In this document: piece by piece, positions 59,561 through 64,000 of the stretch
Position numbering within the stretch: position 1 is the stretch's first letter
How the letters are laid out: every line of letters starts with the position of its first letter
Origin: Sphingobium trunci
Lineage (GTDB): Bacteria; Pseudomonadota; Alphaproteobacteria; Sphingomonadales; Sphingomonadaceae
Assembly: GCF_022664535.1 (NCBI RefSeq)
Contig: NZ_JAKUJY010000004.1
Location: 124,001-188,000, forward strand
Direction: 5' to 3'
DNA: 64,000 nt
Notes under the pieces: generated by a model
Told to the model about the DNA's origin: nothing
Database searches by the model: none
What the model saw: the letters and a program-made list of their open reading frames with translations, nothing else
Program-made: the position numbers and the translations under genes

Positions 59561-60367
59561 ATGACCGACATTCTTGTCTCGAAGAGCGGCGGGGCCGCCA
59601 TCGTCACCCTCAATCGTCCCGAAGCGCTCAATGCCATGACGATCGAGATGACGGCGCGCTTCAACGACGCGATACGCGATGCGGAACAGGACCCGGCGGT
59701 CCGGGCCATCGTCATCACCGGCGCGGGCCGCGCCTTCTGTTCGGGCATCGACATGGCGGCCGTCGCCGAAATGTCCCGCACCGGCAACCGCAGGTGGGAA
59801 GAGCGGGGCATGACGACGGACATGCCCGCGCAGTTCGCCAACCTGCTGTCCGTGGCCAAGCCCGTCATCTGCGCGATCAACGGGGTGGCGGCAGGCGTCG
59901 GCCTGGTCCTCGCGCTGATGAGCGACATCCGCATCATGGACGAGGGCGCGTCGATGACGACCTCCTTCGCGAAGATCGGCCTGATTTCCGAACATGGCAC
60001 GAGCTGGCTGCTGCCCCGGCTGGTCGGGACCGGCAAGGCGCTCGACCTGCTATGGACGGCACGCAAGGTCGGCGCGGCGGAGGCGCATGCCATCGGCCTG
60101 GCCGACCGGCTGGCGCCCGCGGGCAAGGCGGTCGAGGAAGCGCTGGACTTCGTGGCGCAGCTAGAGGCCTCCTCGCCCCATTCGATGGCGCGCATCAAGC
60201 AGATGGTCTACGCCCATATGGACGTGGACCGGGGCACGGCCTTCCGCGACGCGGACGCTACCGTCAACGCCTGCCTCAGCCATCCCGATGTGCAGGAAGG
60301 GTTGAGCGCGATTCGCGAGAAGCGCCCCGCCGCCTTCCTGCCCTGGCCGCCGCCGCAGGAGGGCTGA
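59561..60367 (+). CDS. Enoyl-CoA hydratase/isomerase family protein
   Basis: A 268-residue crotonase: AFCSGIDMAAVAE (58-70), NGVAAGVGLVLALMSD and Glu144 in IGLISEHGTSWLLPRLVG, the SE-SW variant also seen at 40005. The first classical Glu position is absent (GVGLVLAL). The C-terminus QEGLSAIREKRPAAFLPW is typical of this subfamily. ATG at 59561 has GGAGAAGG upstream. It converges on the SDR at 60371 with 3 bp between stops. It may work with the APH-ACAD-SDR unit, for example hydrating its enoyl-CoA product (inference). Confidence 0.9.
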   Translation: MTDILVSKSGGAAIVTLNRPEALNAMTIEMTARFNDAIRDAEQDPAVRAIVITGAGRAFCSGIDMAAVAEMSRTGNRRWEERGMTTDMPAQFANLLSVAKPVICAINGVAAGVGLVLALMSDIRIMDEGASMTTSFAKIGLISEHGTSWLLPRLVGTGKALDLLWTARKVGAAEAHAIGLADRLAPAGKAVEEALDFVAQLEASSPHSMARIKQMVYAHMDVDRGTAFRDADATVNACLSHPDVQEGLSAIREKRPAAFLPWPPPQEG

Positions 60368-60370
60368 CCC

Positions 60371-61120
60371 CTACCAGATGCCCCCGTCGACCCGCAGCAG
60401 GGTTCCGGTGACATAGCTTGATGCCGGGCTGGCGAGATAGAGGGCGCTCGTCACCACCTCATGCGGCTGACCGGGGCGCCCAAGGGCATTGCGCGCCTTT
60501 TCGCGCCGCCTGGGGTCCCAGGCCTTGGCGATATCCGTCAGGAAGGGGCCTGCCGACAGCGTGTTCACCCGCACCTTCGGCCCATATTCATGCGCGAGGG
60601 AGAGGGACAGCGAGTTGAGCGCCGCCTTGGCGCAGCCATAGGGCACCACCTCCGGAATGGGCATCACCCCGGCGGTCGAGGAGACATTGATGATGGCGCC
60701 GCCATCGCCGTCGAACATGCGCTTGCCGATCTGGCTGGCCAGGCGGAACGGCCCCTTGATGTTGAGGTTGAAGACGCTGTCGTACAGCGCCTCCGTCACC
60801 TCATGGCTGGGCATGCGCGGACTCATTCCGGCATTGTTGACGAGGATGTCGACCCGGCCGAACTCGGCATAGGCCGCCTCGATCAGGCCGTCGATCTCGT
60901 CCCAGCGGCCGACATGGGCGGCATGGGCCATGGCGCGGCGGCCCATCGCCCGGACCTCCTGCGCCACCGCCTCGCAATTTTCGAGCTTGCGGCTGGCGAT
61001 GATGACGTCGGCGCCATGGGCGGCGAAGGCGCGCACCATTTCCAGGCCCAGCCCCCGGCTGCCGCCCGTCACCAGCGCCACCTTTCCGGTCAGGTCGAAC
61101 AGTGGGTCGATCATGGTCAT
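60371..61120 (-). CDS. SDR oxidoreductase in the APH-ACAD unit (LvaD-like position)
   Basis: A 249-residue FabG-like SDR: VTGGSRGLGLEM (about 16-27), IIASRKLEN after beta-2 (NADP-type), VNNAGMSPR after beta-4 and catalytic YGCAK near residue 158. ATG at 61120 has AAGGAGAGG upstream and starts MTMIDPLFDLTGKVAL. It is the third gene after the phosphotransferase and the dehydrogenase. In the levulinate (Lva) operon an SDR at this place reduces the 4-keto-acyl-CoA to 4-hydroxyacyl-CoA, which suggests a similar job here (inference). Confidence 0.9.
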   Translation of the reverse strand: MTMIDPLFDLTGKVALVTGGSRGLGLEMVRAFAAHGADVIIASRKLENCEAVAQEVRAMGRRAMAHAAHVGRWDEIDGLIEAAYAEFGRVDILVNNAGMSPRMPSHEVTEALYDSVFNLNIKGPFRLASQIGKRMFDGDGGAIINVSSTAGVMPIPEVVPYGCAKAALNSLSLSLAHEYGPKVRVNTLSAGPFLTDIAKAWDPRRREKARNALGRPGQPHEVVTSALYLASPASSYVTGTLLRVDGGIW

Positions 61121-61142
61121 GGCTTCCTCTCCTTTTTTCTGT

Positions 61143-62456
61143 TCACTCGGCCGGCACGGGCTGGCGCGCATTCCATATGCCGGCATGGCGGGCCAGCGCC
61201 GCCTCGCGCCGGGCAGGCAGATGTTCGGAAGGGAAGATGCCTTCGGAGGGCTTCGCCTTCCTGAGCAGCGCCTTGGCGACCTGAACTTTGTGCACCTCCG
61301 TCGGCCCGTCGGCGAGACCCAGGCTGAGCAGCCCCTGCCACATGCTGGCGAGCGGCGTTTCATTGGACACGCCATAGCTGCCATGGATGTGGATCGCACG
61401 GCGGACGATGTCGTGATAGATGGTCGCCATCTGCACCTTGCACATCGCGATATGGGTGCGTGCCGCGCCATGCGGCTCATGGTCGATGATCCAGGCGGTC
61501 TTGAGCACCAGCAGGCGGAACATCTCCAGCTCGATCGCCGAATCCGCGATCATGCCCTGGACGAACTGGTGGTCGGACAGTGGCCGTCCCTGCGTCCGGC
61601 GCGACACGGCGCGTTCCAGCATCATCTCCAGCGCGCGCTGGCACCGGCCCACGGTGCGCATCGCATGATGGACGCGCCCGCCGCCCAGCCGCGCCTGCGC
61701 CACCTTGAACCCGTCGCCCGGCCCGCCCAGCATTGCGTCCAGCGGCACGCGCACCTTTTCATAGCGGATATAGCCATGGGTGCCGGTGTCCGCTTCGGGA
61801 TCGTCGCCGATCGTGCCGACATTGCGCAGGATGTTGATGCCCGGCGTCTCGGCGGGCACGACGAACATCGACATGCGCCGGTGCGGCTCGGCTTCCGAAT
61901 CGGTCACCGCCATCACGATCAGGAAGGCGGCGTAGCGGGCGTTGGAGGAGAACCATTTGTCGCCCTCGATCACCCATTCGTCGCCGTCCCTGTAGGCCTT
62001 GCAGACGAACTCCTTGGGGTCGGCCCCGGCATGGGGCTCGGTCATGGAGAAGGTGGAGACGATGTCCCCGTCCAGCAGCGGCTGAAGATATTTCGCCTTC
62101 TGCTCCTCCGTCCCAAACATGGCCAGGATCTCGGCATTGCCGGTATCGGGCGCGGCGGTGCCGAACACGGTCGGTGCCCAGTAGGACCGGCCCAATATCT
62201 CGTTCATCAGCGCCAGCTTGAGCTGGCCGTAGCCCTCGCCGCCCAGATGCGGGTCGAGGTGGCAGGCCCACAATCCCTGTTGCTTCACCTGTTCCTGCAA
62301 CGGCCTGATGATGGCGCGCGACGTCTCGTTCCTGGTGTCATAGGGATCGCCATGATGGGGGAAGAGGATGTCGAGCGGCTCGCACTCGCGCTTCACGAAA
62401 TCCAGCATCCAGTCCAGCTTGGCCTGAAATTCGGGTTCGACGGAAAAATCGATCAT
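61143..62456 (-). CDS. ACAD10/11-type acyl-CoA dehydrogenase family protein
   Basis: A 437-residue acyl-CoA dehydrogenase-fold protein with SMTEPHAGADPKEFVCKA (about residues 136-153), EGDKWFSSNARYA, the subgroup signature GGGRVHHAMRTVGRCQRALEM and a C-terminus LADGPTEVHKVQVAK with Asp383 at the usual base position. These are features of the ACAD10/11 group, some of which act on 4-phosphoacyl-CoA and do not desaturate. Its partner phosphotransferase is encoded 23 bp upstream. In human ACAD10/11 the two activities are fused; here they are separate proteins. Likely converts a phosphorylated 4-hydroxyacyl-CoA to an enoyl- or 3-hydroxyacyl-CoA. Confidence 0.92.
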   Translation of the reverse strand: MIDFSVEPEFQAKLDWMLDFVKRECEPLDILFPHHGDPYDTRNETSRAIIRPLQEQVKQQGLWACHLDPHLGGEGYGQLKLALMNEILGRSYWAPTVFGTAAPDTGNAEILAMFGTEEQKAKYLQPLLDGDIVSTFSMTEPHAGADPKEFVCKAYRDGDEWVIEGDKWFSSNARYAAFLIVMAVTDSEAEPHRRMSMFVVPAETPGINILRNVGTIGDDPEADTGTHGYIRYEKVRVPLDAMLGGPGDGFKVAQARLGGGRVHHAMRTVGRCQRALEMMLERAVSRRTQGRPLSDHQFVQGMIADSAIELEMFRLLVLKTAWIIDHEPHGAARTHIAMCKVQMATIYHDIVRRAIHIHGSYGVSNETPLASMWQGLLSLGLADGPTEVHKVQVAKALLRKAKPSEGIFPSEHLPARREAALARHAGIWNARQPVPAE

Positions 62457-62479
62457 GCTGTCTCTCCTGAAAACTCTGT

Positions 62480-63568
62480 TCAGCCAAGGCGGCGGCACAG
62501 CGCCTCGGCCTTTTCGAAATTGCTGAGAACGAGGCCGGAAAAGAAGGTGCCGGTGGCCTCGGGAAGGATGCCTGCGGCGGCCTGCGCCACCTTATATTCG
62601 AGGATGCAGCCGCCCTTGAACATCTGGAGCGCGCGGTAATAGTCGAAATGGGACAGGTCGCGCCCGGTGCCCGCCGCATAATAGCGCGCCAGCTCCTGCC
62701 GGGTGGGGAAGTTGGCGACATTGTAGAGCGCGTGGCTGGGTATCTCGTCCGGCCTTTCCTCGTCGCGCATCTTGTTGGTGAAACCGGCCAGGTCCATCAG
62801 CGGGTCGCCGATGGTCGAGAGTTCCCAGTCTATGAGCGCGGTCAGCCGCGCGGGCCGGTCGAAGGCGAACAGGGCATTGGGCGTGCCGACATCGCCATGC
62901 ATGATGCCCGCGTGGAAATCGTCCGGGATGTTGGCGCGCAGCCAGTCGCGCACATAGTCGTAGCCCGGCAGCGCGCGCCCGGCATAACCGTAAAGCGCGC
63001 CATAGCTTTCCAGCTGCCCCGACCAGCGGTCGACCTGCCGCTCCAGGAAATTGTCCGGCTTGCCGAAGCCCTCCAGCCCCACCGCCCTGTAGTCGACATT
63101 GGCGAGTGCCACGAGGCCGTCGATCATCGCATAGGCGATGCCCGGCTCGCTCGGCATGGTGTCGAAGGGCGGGCGGTTGTAGATATTGCCGTCCGCCCGC
63201 AATTCGGCGGCCCAGCCCGGAACCCGCTCCATCACATAGAAGGCGGAGCCGATGACGCTTTCATCCTCGCAGGCGCCATGGCAATGCGGGTGCGGCACCG
63301 GCGTGCCGTTGAGCGCGGTCAGCACCCGCGCCTCGCGCAGCACCGATTTCGCGCTGCCCGGCGGCGGCACGGCGGGCGGGCGGCGCAGGATCATCGTCGG
63401 ACCGCCCCGGTCGAGCGCGAAGATCACGTTCGACGTGCCGCCATGGATCATGGTGGCCGTCAGGCGCCCATCGCCCAGTTCCGGAATATGCGCATCCAGC
63501 CAGGCGGTCAGCCGTTCCTCGTCAATCAGCGGCCGCTGCAGCGGCTGCTCCTCGGTCACCATCGTCAT
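62480..63568 (-). CDS. APH-family phosphotransferase, probable hydroxyacyl-CoA kinase
   Basis: A 362-residue protein-kinase-like phosphotransferase (APH/choline kinase family). The N-lobe loop IHGGTSNVIFAL is at 41-52, the catalytic Brenner motif HGDVGTPN gives His224, Asp226 and Asn231, and Mg-binding Asp247 is in ALIDWEL, followed by GDPLMDLAGF. No antibiotic-resistance context is present; next to an ACAD10/11-type dehydrogenase the likely substrate is a 4-hydroxyacyl-CoA, as for LvaA and ACAD11. Ribosome site AGGAGAGG. The 5' end overlaps the MarR gene by 47 bases. Confidence 0.93.
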   Translation of the reverse strand: MTMVTEEQPLQRPLIDEERLTAWLDAHIPELGDGRLTATMIHGGTSNVIFALDRGGPTMILRRPPAVPPPGSAKSVLREARVLTALNGTPVPHPHCHGACEDESVIGSAFYVMERVPGWAAELRADGNIYNRPPFDTMPSEPGIAYAMIDGLVALANVDYRAVGLEGFGKPDNFLERQVDRWSGQLESYGALYGYAGRALPGYDYVRDWLRANIPDDFHAGIMHGDVGTPNALFAFDRPARLTALIDWELSTIGDPLMDLAGFTNKMRDEERPDEIPSHALYNVANFPTRQELARYYAAGTGRDLSHFDYYRALQMFKGGCILEYKVAQAAAGILPEATGTFFSGLVLSNFEKAEALCRRLG

Positions 63569-64000
63569 CGATCCTCTCCTCTTCGTCTTCCCGAAGATTG
63601 CGTTCCATCGTTTCGCGGATCAGCCGCAGTCCGGCCGTGGTGTCGGCCAGCACCTGCGGATCGATCCCGCGCGTCAGCCTGTCCGCCACGGCCAGCCCCT
63701 GCCGGTCCCGGTCCTGCTGCATCGCGCGGCCCGCGCCAGTGGGCAGGAGAAGGCGCGCGCGCTTATGCTCCGGATTATCCTCGAACCGGATCAGGTCCCG
63801 CTGCTGCAGGCTGTCGGCCGCGCGCTGGATCACCTGGCGGGGATGACCCAGGCTGCGGCCGATCTGCGACACGGTGGGCGCGTGGCGCGCCCGCACCACC
63901 GCCGCCAGGACGATGGCTTCCATTTCGGCCAGGCCTTCCGCCGAGCGCACGGACTGGAAGGCGGCAGAGGTGCGACCGCGTGTACGGGCCAGCTCGTCGA
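63522..64000 (-). CDS. MarR-family regulator, truncated at the window edge
   Basis: The C-terminal part (about 158 residues visible) of a winged-helix regulator: VSQIGRSLGHPRQVIQRAADSL is the recognition helix region and RFEDNPEHKRARLLLPTGAGRAM the wing, with a conserved D-x-R-type turn. The frame is open to the right edge (GRTSAAFQSVRSAEG upstream of the visible part), so the start is outside. It overlaps the APH gene by 47 bases and is in the same orientation, so it likely is the first gene of the operon and its repressor. The acidic and alanine-rich tail is unusual. Confidence 0.88.
   Translation of the reverse strand, partial: DELARTRGRTSAAFQSVRSAEGLAEMEAIVLAAVVRARHAPTVSQIGRSLGHPRQVIQRAADSLQQRDLIRFEDNPEHKRARLLLPTGAGRAMQQDRDRQGLAVADRLTRGIDPQVLADTTAGLRLIRETMERNLREDEEERIDDDGDRGAAAAAAAD

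Noticed and set aside
62480..63568. Aminoglycoside resistance kinase
   Set aside because: The APH fold is present, but adjacency to an ACAD10/11-type gene and the sequence type favour hydroxyacyl-CoA phosphorylation.

Overview
The window is GC-rich, gene-dense bacterial DNA with short intergenic gaps, AAGGAG-type ribosome binding sites and many catabolic paralogues. The style (a TonB-dependent receptor next to P450 and ferredoxin genes, many SDRs, crotonases, acyl-CoA dehydrogenases and nitronate-monooxygenase-like proteins) points to an alphaproteobacterium, most likely a sphingomonad (Sphingobium/Novosphingobium/Sphingopyxis type). This is inferred from gene content; there is no rRNA or other taxonomic marker. 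I see no tRNA, rRNA, CRISPR, transposase or phage gene. The window is one large CoA-ester catabolism island holding 66 protein genes, both end genes being cut by the window edges.

Layout. 1-3450 (+): NMO-like enzyme (5'-truncated), thiolase, HSD10-like SDR, PaaI-type thioesterase. 3531-4700 (-): lone SCP-x/Ltp-type thiolase-like protein. 4910-8206 (+): tandem acyl-CoA dehydrogenase pair and a double-hotdog hydratase. 8319-14853 (+): acyl-CoA ligase, second double-hotdog hydratase, two crotonases, acyl-CoA dehydrogenase, SDR. 14861-20077 (-): P450, 2Fe-2S ferredoxin, alpha/beta hydrolase, then a separately terminated TonB-dependent receptor. 20249-24896 (-): GntR regulator, Ltp-type thiolase-like protein, DUF35 zinc-ribbon/OB partner and a fused CaiB/BaiF CoA-transferase, divergent from an amidohydrolase plus crotonase (24976-26876). 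26887-42673: thioesterases, SDRs, two NMO-like enzymes, GST, PaaG-like isomerase, two TetR regulators, second ligase, epimerase, aldo/keto reductase, hydrolase, crotonases. 42735-49431 (+): SDR, acyl-CoA dehydrogenase, SDR, NAD-dependent reductase, D-2-hydroxyacid dehydrogenase, Gfo/Idh-type protein, hydrolase. 49481-55291: five SDRs, an ABM-fold protein, a YecD-like isochorismatase relative and a SnoaL-fold protein. 55353-59221 (-): membrane-anchored beta-propeller, AraC regulator with an SDR, DUF2147 protein. 59561-64000: crotonase, then MarR, APH-type kinase, ACAD10/11-like dehydrogenase and SDR on the minus strand.

How it fits together (inference). A hydrophobic substrate could enter through the TonB receptor, be hydroxylated by the P450/ferredoxin pair, be activated by two ligases or the CoA-transferase, and be shortened by beta-oxidation-like cycles. 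Retro-aldol release by the Ltp/DUF35 pair and thiolysis by the conventional thiolase would end the cycles. The logic resembles steroid or bile-acid side-chain and polycyclic terpenoid catabolism, but the window has no ketosteroid dehydrogenase, Rieske oxygenase or extradiol dioxygenase, so the substrate is unknown. The right-hand APH-ACAD-SDR operon looks like a 4-hydroxyacyl-CoA phosphorylation module of the Lva/ACAD11 type.

Regulation. Five regulators are encoded (GntR, two TetR, AraC, MarR). Several promoter gaps contain symmetric or repeated AT-rich elements, among them a CYTAGT-containing motif in four gaps, a perfect GTAAACG-N2-CGTTTAC palindrome, a 21-bp-phased direct repeat beside the AraC gene, and paired AGATATCTTTTTA repeats at the GntR gene.
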